64,000 nt of DNA from DATLED01 sp963750255. Its GTDB lineage: Bacteria; Actinomycetota; Acidimicrobiia; Acidimicrobiales; CADCTF01. The notes under the pieces were generated by a model. That model searched no databases and was not told the DNA's origin. It saw nothing but the letters and a program-made list of their open reading frames with translations. Below, one piece after another: positions 17,119 through 26,499 of the stretch. The DNA lies in NCBI GenBank assembly GCA_963750255.1, contig CAVVPZ010000006.1, positions 310,001 to 374,000 on the forward strand, read 5' to 3'. Positions within the stretch are counted from its first letter, which is position 1. The number at the start of each line of letters is the position of its first letter. The position numbers and the translations under genes were made by a program.

Positions 17119-17932
17119 ATGGGCCGCACGTACGACACCGTCAGCTTCCTCTCCGACTACGGCACCACCGACGAGTTCGTCGGCGTGGTCAAGTCGGTGA
17201 TCCGGACGATCGCTCCTGGTCCCGTGGTGATCGACGTCACCCACGACATCCCGGCCCATGACATCCGAGCCGGCGGGCTGGCCCTGGTGCGGAGCGTGCA
17301 GTACCTCGCCCCGGGCGTGATCCTGGCCGTGGTCGACCCCGGCGTCGGCACCGAGCGCCGGGCCGTGGCCGTCGAGGTGGCCGGCGGCGAGGGCATCTTC
17401 GTCGGACCGGACAACGGCCTCTTGGCCGCGGCCGTGGCGATGACGGGCGGGGCCCAGCGGGCGGTCGAACTGACCGATCCCGACCTACCACCTCGCCGCG
17501 CCGGGGCCGACCTTCGCCGGCCGCGACATCTTCGCTCCAGTCGCGGCCCACCTCTGCAACGGGGTCGACCTGACCGACCTCGGCCCGTCCGTCGACCCGA
17601 TCTCGCTCCGGCCCGGCATCCTCCCACTCAGCGAGACGACCGAGACCGGCGTCTCGTGTGAGGTCCTGTGGGTCGACCGGTTCGGCAATGTCCAACTCAA
17701 CGTCGACCCGATGGATCTCGCCGTGCTCGGCGACCGCTTCCGGGTCCGCTTCGGAGAGTCGGGTGTGCGGACGGCCGGCGTGGTGTCGACTTATGGCGAC
17801 CTCGGCCCCGGACAGTTGGGCGCGGTGGTCGACAGCTACGGCTTGGTCTCGTTGGCCTTTGACCGGGTCTCGGCCGCAGCAGAGTTGCGACTCGGCGCCG
17901 GCGACGGCCTCACCCTCGAACGATTCGAATAG
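17119..17932 (+). CDS. SAM hydrolase (SAM hydroxide adenosyltransferase, DUF62), one frameshift
   Basis: Predicted protein of about 270 residues after one +1 correction near 17487, just after ELTDPD; the next frame resumes at YHLAAPGPTFAGRD. The N-terminal domain has FLSDYGTTDEFVGVVK and VVDPGVGTERR, the SAM-binding and conserved Asp/Arg/His elements of the family. The C-terminal barrel contains WVDRFGNVQLN. Members hydrolyse S-adenosylmethionine to adenosine and methionine. True fluorinases and chlorinases are rare relatives with loop insertions that are not evident here. No operon partner is apparent. Confidence 0.8.
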
Positions 17933-18022
17933 CCCTCGCCGGCGAGGCGGCTGAACCCGCGACCAGCCGAAGGTCGTAACGTCGCCCGACAACAGTCGTC
18001 GATCCTTGGGGGGAACGAAACC

Positions 18023-19609
18023 GTGCTGCCGTACGCCGATGTCTGGGAAGCGATCGCCGATGTTCGGGGCGATGCGCCGGCCGAAGTTCGGGGGTCGCGT
18101 CGCGTTTCGTGGCGCGACTTCGATCGACGGGCCGATGGTGTCGCGCAGACCCTGCTGGATGCTGGAGCGAAGCGCCAGGACAAGGTGGCCAACTATCTGT
18201 TCAATGCACCCGAGTACCTCGAGGCGTTCTTCGGGACGGTGAAAGCCGGCCTCGCTCCGGTCAACACGAACTATCGCTACGGGCCGGCCGAGCTCACCTA
18301 TCTCTGGGACAACGCCGACGCCTTCGCCGTGGTCTTCCACGGGTCGTTCACCGAGACAGTCGACCAGGTTCGACCCACCGTGCCGGGAGTGCGGCTGTGG
18401 CTGTGGGTCGACGACGGCGCCGGCGACTGTCCGGATTGGGCCGTGCCCTACGAGACTGCAGCGGGCGCTGCGAACGAGCGCGTCGTACCCCGATGGGGGC
18501 GTAGCGCCGACGACCTCGTGCTCGTCTACACCGGGGGAACGACGGGGATGCCCAAGGGCGTCATGTGGCGCCAGGGCGACCTTGGTCAAGGGGCGAGCGG
18601 GGAGGAGACGGTCGAGTCGATCGTCGCTGCGCTGCCCGAGCAGCAGTCGGTGTACCTTCCTGCCTGCCCGCTGATGCACGCGACCGCGTTGATGACGAGC
18701 CTCGGCAACAAACGAGGCGGCGGCACGATCGTGACGCTCGAGGGCCGCAATTTCGACCCCATCGAACTGCTCGACACCGTCGACCGCGAGCATGTCGGCT
18801 GGTTCGCGATGGTCGGCGACGCGTTCGGCAAGCCGATCTTGAAAGCGCTCGACGAGCATCCCGGCAGATGGGGGCTCGAAAGCCTTCGGGCCATCTTCTC
18901 CTCGGGCGTCATGTGGAGCGAGGCGACCAAGCAGGGACTCCTGCGCCACAAGCCGACGCTGTCGCTCCTCGACTCGCTCGGCTCGTCGGAGGCACCGGGT
19001 CTCGCCAACGCAGCGTCGTCGACCGACAGTGGCGTCACGACGACGGCGACGTTCCAACCCGGACCCAACACCAAGGTGATCACCGAGGACGGGCGGTTCG
19101 TCGCCGCCGGGTCAGGTGAGATCGGCATGCTCGGTCGATCGGGCGCCATCCCTGTGGGTTATTACAAGGACCCGGAGAAGTCGGCGGCGACCTTCCGACT
19201 CGTCGGCGACGAGCGATTCACCATTCCGGGCGACTGGGCAACGGTCGAGGCCGACGGCACCATCCGACTCCTCGGTCGTGGCTCGGTCTGCATCAACACG
19301 GGCGGCGAGAAGGTGTTTCCCGAGGAGGTCGAAGAAGCCCTCAAGGACCACCCGTCGGTGCACGATGCCGTTGTCGTCGGTGTGCCCGACGACAAGTGGG
19401 GCGAGGCCATCGTGGCCATGGTCGAACCCGCCGGCGATGGTGATGTCGCCGAGGACGACCTCATCGAGCACGTCAAGACGCGGCTGGCGCGGTTCAAGGC
19501 TCCCAAGCACGTGTTGGCCGTCGACACCATCGGCCGGGCGGCCAACGGCAAGGTCGACTACAAGCGTCTCCGTGACGAGGCCGTGCAGCGCCTGGGTGTT
19601 CGCGCCTGA
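18023..19609 (+). CDS. Acyl-CoA synthetase (FadD-like AMP-binding enzyme)
   Basis: Predicted protein of 528 residues from a GTG at 18023, preceded by GGGGGG at about 18008. The P-loop-like motif is VYTGGTTGMPKGVMW, the acyl-adenylate site SLGSSEAPG, the hinge GRGSVCINTGGEKVFP, and the catalytic Lys in AANGKVDYK. These enzymes activate fatty or aromatic acids to acyl-CoA via an acyl-AMP. The close spacing to the P450, crotonase and thiolase genes suggests a lipid or steroid side-chain degradation locus, although the intervening TetR gene is on the other strand. The substrate is unknown. Confidence 0.88.
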   Translation: MLPYADVWEAIADVRGDAPAEVRGSRRVSWRDFDRRADGVAQTLLDAGAKRQDKVANYLFNAPEYLEAFFGTVKAGLAPVNTNYRYGPAELTYLWDNADAFAVVFHGSFTETVDQVRPTVPGVRLWLWVDDGAGDCPDWAVPYETAAGAANERVVPRWGRSADDLVLVYTGGTTGMPKGVMWRQGDLGQGASGEETVESIVAALPEQQSVYLPACPLMHATALMTSLGNKRGGGTIVTLEGRNFDPIELLDTVDREHVGWFAMVGDAFGKPILKALDEHPGRWGLESLRAIFSSGVMWSEATKQGLLRHKPTLSLLDSLGSSEAPGLANAASSTDSGVTTTATFQPGPNTKVITEDGRFVAAGSGEIGMLGRSGAIPVGYYKDPEKSAATFRLVGDERFTIPGDWATVEADGTIRLLGRGSVCINTGGEKVFPEEVEEALKDHPSVHDAVVVGVPDDKWGEAIVAMVEPAGDGDVAEDDLIEHVKTRLARFKAPKHVLAVDTIGRAANGKVDYKRLRDEAVQRLGVRA

Positions 19610-19625
19610 ACCCACGTCGGCATCG

Positions 19626-20384
19626 TCAGCCCCGCATTTCGGCGCGCTTGGCGATCCGGCGCACGGCCTCGTGCGATCGCCCGGCGGCGGCGCCCACTCG
19701 GCGGAGGCTGTGTCCCTCGGCGATGGCGCTGGTCACGGCTTCGTGCAGGTTCACCTCTGCCCGCGCCGCCTCGGCGGCGAGCGCTCGTACCCACTCCAAC
19801 GAGGCTGAGTCTGGCGTTGGGTCGGGATCGGGCTCGGAATCGGATTTGGGTACGGGGAGGAGGCTGGCAACGAGACCGGCGAACGCCTCGGCCGGTGGGG
19901 TCCGCGTGTCGAGGGCGGCGAACACCACCATGCCCAGGTTGAGGACGGCGAGCAGGCGGGGAAGGGCTTCGGTCGTGCCGAGGGCACGGGCCGTCGCCGC
20001 GACGTAGGCCTCGAGGCCGCTTCGCAACACCTCGGCCACTCGTGGCTCGCGGCGGGCAACGACGATGACATCGAGCAACAGCAGCCGTCGCAGGTCGGGC
20101 CGCTCGGCCAGCCCGCGTGCGAGTTGGTCGGCCATCGTCCGGTGGCCCACGGTGCCCAATCCGTCGACGGACCGGGCGATGTCGGCGATCGGCGTGAGTC
20201 CGACCGTGGCCAACAACAGGTCGAGCTTGCCGGTGAAGTGGGCGTACACCGCGCCGGTGGTGACCCCGGCCCGATCGGCGATGCCGGCGACGGTGGCAGC
20301 CTCGTAGCCCTTGGTCGTGAACTCGTCGAAGGCGGCGTCGATGAGGGCGGCGCGAGAGTTGGTCCGCGTCTCTGATCCGGTCAT
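19626..20384 (-). CDS. TetR-family transcriptional regulator with C-terminal HTH-like extension
   Basis: Predicted protein of 252 residues from the ATG at 20384. The N-terminal TetR HTH reads ALIDAAFDEFTTKGYEAATV and GVTTGAVYAHF. A ligand-binding helical domain follows to about residue 190. The last ~45 residues (AEGHSLRRVGAAAGRSHEAV) form a second HTH-like segment that is unusual for TetR proteins. It diverges from the P450-crotonase-thiolase operon, and a dyad (20387-20403) lies right next to its start. Local repression of itself and the operon is therefore likely. Confidence 0.8.
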   Translation of the reverse strand: MTGSETRTNSRAALIDAAFDEFTTKGYEAATVAGIADRAGVTTGAVYAHFTGKLDLLLATVGLTPIADIARSVDGLGTVGHRTMADQLARGLAERPDLRRLLLLDVIVVARREPRVAEVLRSGLEAYVAATARALGTTEALPRLLAVLNLGMVVFAALDTRTPPAEAFAGLVASLLPVPKSDSEPDPDPTPDSASLEWVRALAAEAARAEVNLHEAVTSAIAEGHSLRRVGAAAGRSHEAVRRIAKRAEMRG

Positions 20385-20386
20385 GA

Positions 20387-20403
20387 TGTCAACAAGAGTG
20401 ACA
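20387..20403. promoter_or_regulatory. Candidate TetR operator
   Basis: TGTCA-N7-TGACA (20387-20391 and 20399-20403) is a perfect 5-bp dyad, 3 bases upstream of the tetR start and in the divergent gap to the P450 gene. Assignment rests on position and symmetry only. Confidence 0.35.
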
Positions 20404-20487
20404 CGGATCGAATCCAGCCACGGCAAACCGGAACGAGTACCGTAACCCCGCTACGCCTTCGGACCTATCGCGAATGGAGCTCCTCAC

Positions 20488-21740
20488 GTGTCAACGAACG
20501 GGCCGTCTATCGGCTCCGCTGAGTTCTGGCGCCGACCCCTGCAGGAGCGGATGGCTGATTTCGCCGTCCTGCGAGAGGAGGGCCCGTTCGTGCCGGTCGA
20601 GCTTCCTGGCATGTTCGGCGACAGCGTCGGATTCCAAGCCGTGCTTCGCCATGCCGAGCTCGTGGAGATCAGCAGCCACCCCCAACTGTTCTGCTCGGGT
20701 CAGGGTTCGATCTCGATCCAGGACATGCCGGCCGAGGCCCTCGAGTACTTCGGCTCGTTCATCGCCATGGACGACCCCCGTCATGCCCGCCTCCGGCGGA
20801 TCGTCGGCAACTCCTTCACCCCCCGCCGCGTTGCCCAGGTGGTCGACTCGGTCGAGGGGATCTGCGACGAACTGATCGACGGCGTGTGTGAGAAGGGCGA
20901 GATCGACTTGGTCGAGGAGATCTCCGCTCCGTTCCCCCTGCGGGTCATCTGCGACATGATGGGCATCCCACGCTCGGAGTTCCGCACCGTCCTCGTCGCC
21001 ACGAACAAGATCCTCGGTGCCGGCGACCCCGAGATGACCGACGGCGACCCGGGCGGACTCTTCCAGGCCGGCATCGACCTGACTGCGCTCATGAACGAGG
21101 TCGCCGACCTCCGCCGAAAGAACCCGACCGACGATCTCACCTCGGCGCTCGTGCACGCCGACGTCGACGGCGAGTCGCTGACCAACGAGGAGCTCGCTCC
21201 CTTCTTCATCTTGTTGGCCGTGGCCGGTAACGACACCACCCGCACGGCCACGACCCTGGGCATGCACCTCCTCGGTGAGAATCCGGCGCAACGGGCCGAT
21301 TGGCAGGCCAACCTCGACGAGGTCACCCCGACCGCGGTCGAGGAGATCGTCCGCTACGCCTCGCCGGTGACGTTCATGCGTCGCACCGTCACCGAGGCGA
21401 CCACCGTGTCCGATCACGAGTTCGAGGCCGGCGACAAGGTCGTGCTCTTCTACGGAGCGGCCAACCGGGACCCCCGCGTGTTCGACGACCCCGAGGTGTT
21501 CGACGTTCGCCGCGACCCCAACCCCCACATCGGCTTCGGTGGCCCGGGACCCCACTTCTGCCTCGGCGCCCACCTCGCCAGGCGAGAGCTGAGCATCGTG
21601 TTCAAGCAACTGTTCACCCGCCTGCCCGACATCGCACCCTCGTGGTCCTCCCGACTATCTCGAAGCGATGACGCGTGCCCCTCGTCGGCGGCGTCAAGCA
21701 CCTGCCCGTTACGTTCACCCCAACCGCACCCCACTCCTAG
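20488..21740 (+). CDS. Cytochrome P450, two frameshifts near the 3' end
   Basis: Predicted protein of about 416 residues. I-helix motif AGNDTT, the ExxR region in VEEIVRYASPV, and the heme-ligand loop FGGPGPHFCLGAHLARRE with Cys358 mark a bacterial class I P450, resembling CYP125/CYP142-type lipid and steroid hydroxylases. The last ~35 codons need two +1 corrections, near 21645 and 21685. The corrected tail reads PDYLEAMTRA and ends VTFTPTAPHS at a TAG (21738-21740), immediately before the AGGAG of the next gene. Electron-transfer partners are not in the window. It is co-directional with crotonase and thiolase genes. Confidence 0.87.
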
Positions 21741-21749
21741 GAGACACCA

Positions 21750-22538
21750 ATGGCCGCCGAGCCCGAAGTCGTGACCGAACGGCGCGATGCCGTCGTCGTC
21801 ATCCGCATCAACCGTCCCGAGAAGCGCAACGCCCTCAACGGCGCCGTGATGGCCGGCATCGGCAAGGCCATCGCCGAAGCCGATGCCTCCGCCGACATCC
21901 GATCGATCGTGCTCACCGGCACCGGCGACCGCTCGTTCTGCGCGGGCATGGACCTCGCGGCCTTCTCGGGTGGCGGCCTCGGGGCCGAGGGCGACGACCA
22001 GAAGTACGTCGGCACGTTCATGAACTTCATGTCCCGCGGCCAGTGTGAGACGCCGATCATCGGCGCGGCGCAGGCCAGCGCGCTCGCGGGCGGCTTCGAG
22101 TTGCTCCTGTCGTGCGACCTCATCGTCGCCTCCGAGGACGCGAAGTTCGGTCTTCCCGAGGTCAAGCGCGGGCTCTTCGCCGCCGGCGGAGGAATGTTCC
22201 TGCCCCGTCGAGTCCCGCTCGCTGTGGCCCTCGAGATGGCGATGACCGGCGATCCGATCGAAGCCACCGAAGCGCAGCGCCTCGGCCTCATCAACCGAGT
22301 CGTACCCGCCGACAAGGTGGTCGACGAGGCCGTCGCGCTCGCGGAGAGAGTGGCCGCCAACGGTCCCCTCGGCGTGCAGGCGACCAAGAAGCTCATGCGA
22401 ATGGCGGCGGTCGAGCCGGCGGCCGACGTGTGGACACTGCACAACGAGTTGCAGGGCAAAGTGTTCGCCAGCGAGGACGCTCGCGAGGGTTCGATGGCTT
22501 TCGTCGAAAAGCGCCCGGCCGTTTGGAAGGGTCAGTAG
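21750..22538 (+). CDS. Enoyl-CoA hydratase/isomerase (crotonase) family protein
   Basis: Predicted protein of 262 residues. INRPEKRNALNG is the crotonase N-terminal signature. The oxyanion-hole segments are SFCAGMDLAAF and SALAGGFELLLSCDLIVA. The position after GLPEVKRGL holds the conserved Glu region. These enzymes hydrate or isomerise enoyl-CoA esters in beta-oxidation. The ATG at 21750 has a good ribosome-binding site (AGGAG, 10 bases upstream). It sits in an operon with the P450 and thiolase genes, which supports a lipid or steroid catabolic role. Confidence 0.87.
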   Translation: MAAEPEVVTERRDAVVVIRINRPEKRNALNGAVMAGIGKAIAEADASADIRSIVLTGTGDRSFCAGMDLAAFSGGGLGAEGDDQKYVGTFMNFMSRGQCETPIIGAAQASALAGGFELLLSCDLIVASEDAKFGLPEVKRGLFAAGGGMFLPRRVPLAVALEMAMTGDPIEATEAQRLGLINRVVPADKVVDEAVALAERVAANGPLGVQATKKLMRMAAVEPAADVWTLHNELQGKVFASEDAREGSMAFVEKRPAVWKGQ

Positions 22539-22540
22539 CG

Positions 22541-23764
22541 ATGGCTGACGCCTTCATCATCGACGCCTGTCGGACCCCACGCGGGATCGGCAAACAGGGC
22601 AAGGGTGCACTTGCCCACCTCCATCCTCAACACGTCGCCGCCACCGTGCTCAAGGCCCTGGCCGAGCGCAACGGACTCGACACTGCGGACGTCGACGACA
22701 TCATCTGGGGCACGAGCGCTCAGGTCTCGGAGCAGGGTGGCGACCTCGGTCGTATGGCGGCCCTCGACGCCGGCTACGACGTGCGGGCCAGCGGCGTGAC
22801 GCTCGATCGCTTCTGCGGGTCCGGCATCACGGCCAACAACTTCGCCGCCGCAATGGTGATGTCGGGCCAGGAGGATCTCGTCATCGGCGGGGGCACGGAG
22901 TTGATGTCACTTCCCAAGAAGGGTGCCTTGCCGATCGGCGCCCTCAACGAACACCTGCAGTCGATGCACCCTCAGCCCCACCAAGGGGTCTGCGCCGACG
23001 CGATCGCCACCCTCGAAGGGATCGATCGGACTGCACTCGATGCGCACGCGGCCGAGTCGCAGCGCCGAGCCGCAGTCGCCATCGCCGAGGGTCGGTTCGA
23101 CAAGAGCCTCGTACCGGTGCTCAACCTCGACGGGACGCTCGCCCTCGACCGCGAGGAGTTCCCCCGTCCGGGCACGACGGCGGAAACCCTCGCCGCGCTA
23201 CCGGCCAGTTTCGCCGCCGTGGCCGATCATCGATTCGCCGAGGATCGCCTCACCTTCCGCGAGCTCATCGCCCAGAAGTACCCCGACCTCGTCATCGAGC
23301 ACGTGCACCACGCCGGCAACTCGTCGGGGGTCGTCGACGGGGCCGGCGGGGTGCTCTACGCCAGTGAGGACTACGTGCGGGCCCACGGCCTGCGCCCGCG
23401 TGCGCGGGTCGTGGCGTGCGCCAACATGGGCGACAGCCCGACGCTCATGCTCAACGCGCCCGTCCCTGCGGCGCGCAAGGCGTTGAAGCGGGCCGGGATG
23501 ACGACGAGTGACATCGACCTCTTCGAAATCAACGAAGCGTTCGCTGTCGTCTCCGAGAAGTTCATGCGAGACCTCGACCTCGACCGCGACACGGTCAACG
23601 TCAATGGCGGCGCCATGGCGCTCGGTCACCCCATCGGGGCCACGGGCGCCATCCTCATCGGCACCCTCCTCGACGAACTCGAACGTCAAGACAAGCAGGT
23701 CGGGCTCGTCACCATGTGCGCCGCCGGCGGGATGGCACCGGCGATCATCATCGAACGCGTCTGA
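22541..23764 (+). CDS. Acetyl-CoA C-acyltransferase (thiolase)
   Basis: Predicted protein of 407 residues. The acylation Cys is in DRFCGSGITANN (about residue 88). The catalytic His lies in GGAMALGHPIGATGA, the NEAF motif in FEINEAFAV, and the second Cys in MCAAGGMAPA. Thiolases cleave 3-ketoacyl-CoA or condense two acyl-CoAs. With the neighbouring crotonase, a degradative role is likely. The start is 2 bases after the crotonase stop, so the genes form one transcriptional unit. It is the last gene of the operon. Confidence 0.9.
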   Translation: MADAFIIDACRTPRGIGKQGKGALAHLHPQHVAATVLKALAERNGLDTADVDDIIWGTSAQVSEQGGDLGRMAALDAGYDVRASGVTLDRFCGSGITANNFAAAMVMSGQEDLVIGGGTELMSLPKKGALPIGALNEHLQSMHPQPHQGVCADAIATLEGIDRTALDAHAAESQRRAAVAIAEGRFDKSLVPVLNLDGTLALDREEFPRPGTTAETLAALPASFAAVADHRFAEDRLTFRELIAQKYPDLVIEHVHHAGNSSGVVDGAGGVLYASEDYVRAHGLRPRARVVACANMGDSPTLMLNAPVPAARKALKRAGMTTSDIDLFEINEAFAVVSEKFMRDLDLDRDTVNVNGGAMALGHPIGATGAILIGTLLDELERQDKQVGLVTMCAAGGMAPAIIIERV

Positions 23765-23782
23765 ACTGACGACGCTTGCGAG

Positions 23783-23872
23783 TCAGCGGGCGATGACGAG
23801 GAACTGGATCATCGCCGCGCCGAAGATCAGGACGAGGAGGGCAGCGAGGACGATCGTGGTGGCCGGGCGCAC
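23783..23872 (-). CDS. Possible 29-residue single-transmembrane microprotein
   Basis: From a GTG at 23872 the reverse strand encodes VRPATTIVLAALLVL followed by IFGAAMIQFLVIAR and a TGA. This is a basic N-terminus, one 21-residue hydrophobic helix and a terminal Arg, an almost ideal single-pass membrane segment. It follows the response-regulator gene by 20 bases on the same strand. The start codon overlaps a hairpin (23871-23892). It could be a chance frame. Confidence 0.4.
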   Translation of the reverse strand: MRPATTIVLAALLVLIFGAAMIQFLVIAR

Positions 23873-23892
23873 GCCCGGACCCTACCGGGCGT
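23871..23892 (-). terminator. Hairpin immediately after the response-regulator stop
   Basis: ACGCCCGG (23871-23878) and CCGGGCGT (23885-23892) form a perfect 8-bp GC stem with a 6-base loop, directly following the TAG of the receiver gene (23893-23895). No U-tract follows on the minus strand. It may be a terminator, or an element controlling the microprotein start inside it. Confidence 0.45.
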
Positions 23893-24282
23893 CTAGGGCT
23901 GCTCGGCCCGGGGCCGATCGGTGAGGCGACGAATTTCATGTTCGAGGGGGCCGAGGCCCTCGGCCTTGCCCAGGCACACGGCGACGCCGATCTCCGAAGC
24001 GGCGGCCTCCACGTCGGCGTCGGCGAAGGCGGTGTAGATGATGACGTGCTGGGCGGGATGGTCGGCGCGGATCCTTCGGGCCGTCTCGAGCCCGTCCATG
24101 GCCGGCATCTTGTAGTCGATCACGACGACGTCTGGCCGCTCTTCGGCCACCGCCGCGATGGCGCCCGGCCCGTCCGAGACTCCGCCAACGACTTCAAAAC
24201 CGTCGACGCTGAGCATTGTGGTGAGCATGCGGCGGACGTGGTCGGTGTCGTCGACGACCAGGACCTTGATCACGCGTTCCAC
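23893..24282 (-). CDS. Receiver-only response regulator (CheY-like)
   Basis: Predicted protein of 129 residues, a single REC domain. It has the acidic pair in VLVVDDTDHVRR, the phospho-acceptor Asp in VVVIDYKMPAMDG (about residue 55), Thr in IIYTAF, and Lys in CLGKAE. It has no output domain, so it must act through protein contacts or as a phosphorelay intermediate. Start: GTG at 24282, with a -10-like TAGGGT 9 bases upstream. No histidine kinase gene is nearby. Confidence 0.85.
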   Translation of the reverse strand: MERVIKVLVVDDTDHVRRMLTTMLSVDGFEVVGGVSDGPGAIAAVAEERPDVVVIDYKMPAMDGLETARRIRADHPAQHVIIYTAFADADVEAAASEIGVAVCLGKAEGLGPLEHEIRRLTDRPRAEQP

Positions 24283-24291
24283 ACGGTGGAA

Positions 24292-24297
24292 ACCCTA
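24292..24297 (-). promoter_or_regulatory. Putative -10 element (TAGGGT) of the receiver gene
   Basis: On the minus strand TAGGGT lies 9 bases before the GTG at 24282. Confidence 0.3.
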
Positions 24298-24304
24298 GGC
24301 GAGT

Positions 24305-24901
24305 TCATTTGGCGTCGAGCAGCCGCAGCTGGTGGAGGACGAGCACCATTCGGGCCGACGGGACGGCAGCGAGGGTCACGGCGGCGACCTCGGGAGTGCC
24401 GGTCCGCGTCGGGTGGGCTCGGCTCGTGGTGGGAGGTGCCGATGCAGCCGAGGACCGGAGACGCATGAACTCATGGGCGGTGAAGATGGCGCCGTCTCGC
24501 CCGAGGACCACGCCCACGCCGATGGTGGTGAAATCTGGATCCACGAGGTTGCGGTAGTGGGCCGGGCTACGCACGAACGCCTCGTGCAGGCTGTCGACTT
24601 GCATGCCGACGCCGACATTCTCGCCCAGCTTCTGCCAGTTGGCGGCGACCTCGTCGGCGAGCCGGGGATTGTGTGAAATGGCGTCGGCGGCGGCCATCTT
24701 GGCCGCCCAGCGGCGGGCGACGGCCGTCAACTCGGGGTCGACGGTGAGCGGAGCCAGCGCCTTGCCGGCCCGGAGGCCGTTGATGTGGTCGACGAATGCC
24801 TGCTCGACGGCGGCGGGGTCGGGGGTTGCCCCTGCCGTCGAGGCAGCGGGGAGCAACGACCACGCCAGGAGCGCAACGAGGAGGAGGGCCAGGCGCCGCA
24901 C
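24305..24901 (-). CDS. Secreted CAP/SCP (PR-1) domain protein
   Basis: Predicted protein of 198 residues from a GTG at 24901. A signal peptide (VRRLALLLVALLAWSLLPAA) with cleavage near STAGA is followed by a CAP domain with HINGLRAGKALAPL, RRWAAKMAAA, a SHNPRLADEV segment, ENVGVG and SPAHYRNLVDP, ending near AHEFM. Family members bind lipids or act as secreted proteases; the actual activity is unknown. The frame continues upstream of 24901, but the signal peptide defines this start. It is divergent from the acyl-CoA ligase gene at 25003. Confidence 0.82.
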   Translation of the reverse strand: MRRLALLLVALLAWSLLPAASTAGATPDPAAVEQAFVDHINGLRAGKALAPLTVDPELTAVARRWAAKMAAADAISHNPRLADEVAANWQKLGENVGVGMQVDSLHEAFVRSPAHYRNLVDPDFTTIGVGVVLGRDGAIFTAHEFMRLRSSAASAPPTTSRAHPTRTGTPEVAAVTLAAVPSARMVLVLHQLRLLDAK

Positions 24902-25002
24902 AGGGTGGTATCGACCGAATCGGCGCCGTGGTTGAGTCCGATGGACTTGCGAAAGCCCGATCCCTGCGACGAGCCTGCCGGTGTGGACCCGAAGGCGCGA
25001 GC

Positions 25003-26499
25003 ATGAACCTGGCAACGATCATCGACGGCCATCCCGACGACGACCTCGCCTTCGTGAGCCGTGGCCGGCCCACCACCTACGGCGAGTTGCGCAGCCAAGT
25101 GGCCGACCTGCGCGCCGGCTTGGTCAACATGGGCATCGAGCCGGGTGATCGGATCGCGCTCGCTCTCGGCCAACAATTGGTTCTTCGCCGTCAGTTATCT
25201 CGCCATCCTGGGCGCCGGCGCCGTGGCCGTGCCCCTCAACCCCACGAGCCCGTCAGCGGAGATCCGGGCCGAGCTGACCGCCGTCGGCGCCCGCGCCGCG
25301 GTCGTCGGACCCAGCGGTCGCGACGCGATGGCGGGTATCGGGCGAGGGGCCACCCCGCTCGAGTTCGTCATCGTGCCGGACGGCGTCGAATTGCCCGCAG
25401 CGATCGCCGTCAGCAAGTTGCTCGGCAACGCGCCAATCCCTGTCGTCGAGCCGCGAGCCGTCGGATCTCGCTGTCCTCATCTTCACGGCTGGTACCAGCG
25501 GGTCGCCTCGGGCCGCGATGCTCACGCACGGCAGCCTCCGAGCCAATCTCGAGCAGATGCAGCATCATCCGGGACGGGCACTCAACCCAAGTGACGTCGG
25601 CCTCGGCGTGTTGCCCATGTTCCACATCTTCGGGCTGAACGTGTTGTTGGGACTGGGGCTGTACGCCGGCGCATCGGTGGTGCTCGTCGAGCGTTTCGAC
25701 CCCGTGTCGGCCCTCGACACCATCCGAGACCACGGAGTCACGATCGTGGCCGGAGCCCCGCCGATGTTCTCGTCGTGGGCCGGCATGACCGATGCCGACC
25801 CTGACGCGATGTCCACGGTGCGCATGGCCGTGTCGGGGGCGGCGCCGCTCTCGCCCGAAGTGGCCGCCGCATTCGAACAGCGCTTCGGCCGACCGATCTA
25901 CCAGGGCTACGGGCTGACCGAGGCGTCGCCCACCGTCACCTCCTCGGTGGCGGGTGCGGTGGCCAAGCCCGGGTCGATCGGGCTGCCCCTGCCCGGCATC
26001 GAGGTACGGCTCGTCGACGACGAGGGCGAGGACGCGTTGTCGGGCGATCCCGGCGAGCTCTGGGTGCGCGGGCCCAATGTGTTCGTCGGGGTATTGGGAG
26101 CACCAGGAGGCCACCGACCGGGCCCTCACCGCTGACGGTTGGCTCCGCACGGGTGACGTAGGCGTCGTCGACGACGACGGCTACCTCTATCTCGTCGATC
26201 GGGTCAAAGACCTGATCATCGTGTCGGGCTTCAACGTGTACCCGGCCGAGGTCGAAGAAGCATTGGCCGAGCACCCCGGGATCGAAGCGGTCGCCGTGAT
26301 CGGCGTGGCCCATCCGCACTCGGGGGAGACGGTCAAAGCCTTCGTGGTCCAGGCGGAGGGACACCACCTCGAAGAAGACCAGGTCATCGAGTTCTGCGCC
26401 GGCCGCCTGGCCCGCTACAAGTGTCCGACCAAGGTGACGTTCGTGTCAGAGTTGCCCGTTGGCATGGGCGGCAAGTTGTTGCGCCGAGCCCTGGCGTAG
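25003..26499 (+). CDS. AMP-binding acyl-CoA ligase, three frameshifts
   Basis: Predicted protein of about 497 residues after three +1 corrections near 25175, 25470 and 26092. In order: MNLATIIDGHPDDDLAF, WFFAVSYLAILGAGAVAVPL, the P-loop-like FTAGTSGSPRAAML (Arg-Ala replaces the usual Lys-Gly), VLPMFHIFGLN, the acyl-adenylate site GYGLTEASPTV, hinge RVKDLIIVSGFNVYP and the catalytic Lys in MGGKLLRRAL. It activates a carboxylic acid to acyl-CoA. All motifs survive across the breaks, so sequence error is likelier than pseudogenisation. The 3' end overlaps the convergent membrane-protein gene by 85 bases. Confidence 0.78.

Noticed and set aside
17119..17932. Fluorinase or chlorinase
   Set aside because: Family membership alone does not show halide chemistry; no halogenase-specific loop or biosynthetic cluster is visible. 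SAM hydrolase is the default.
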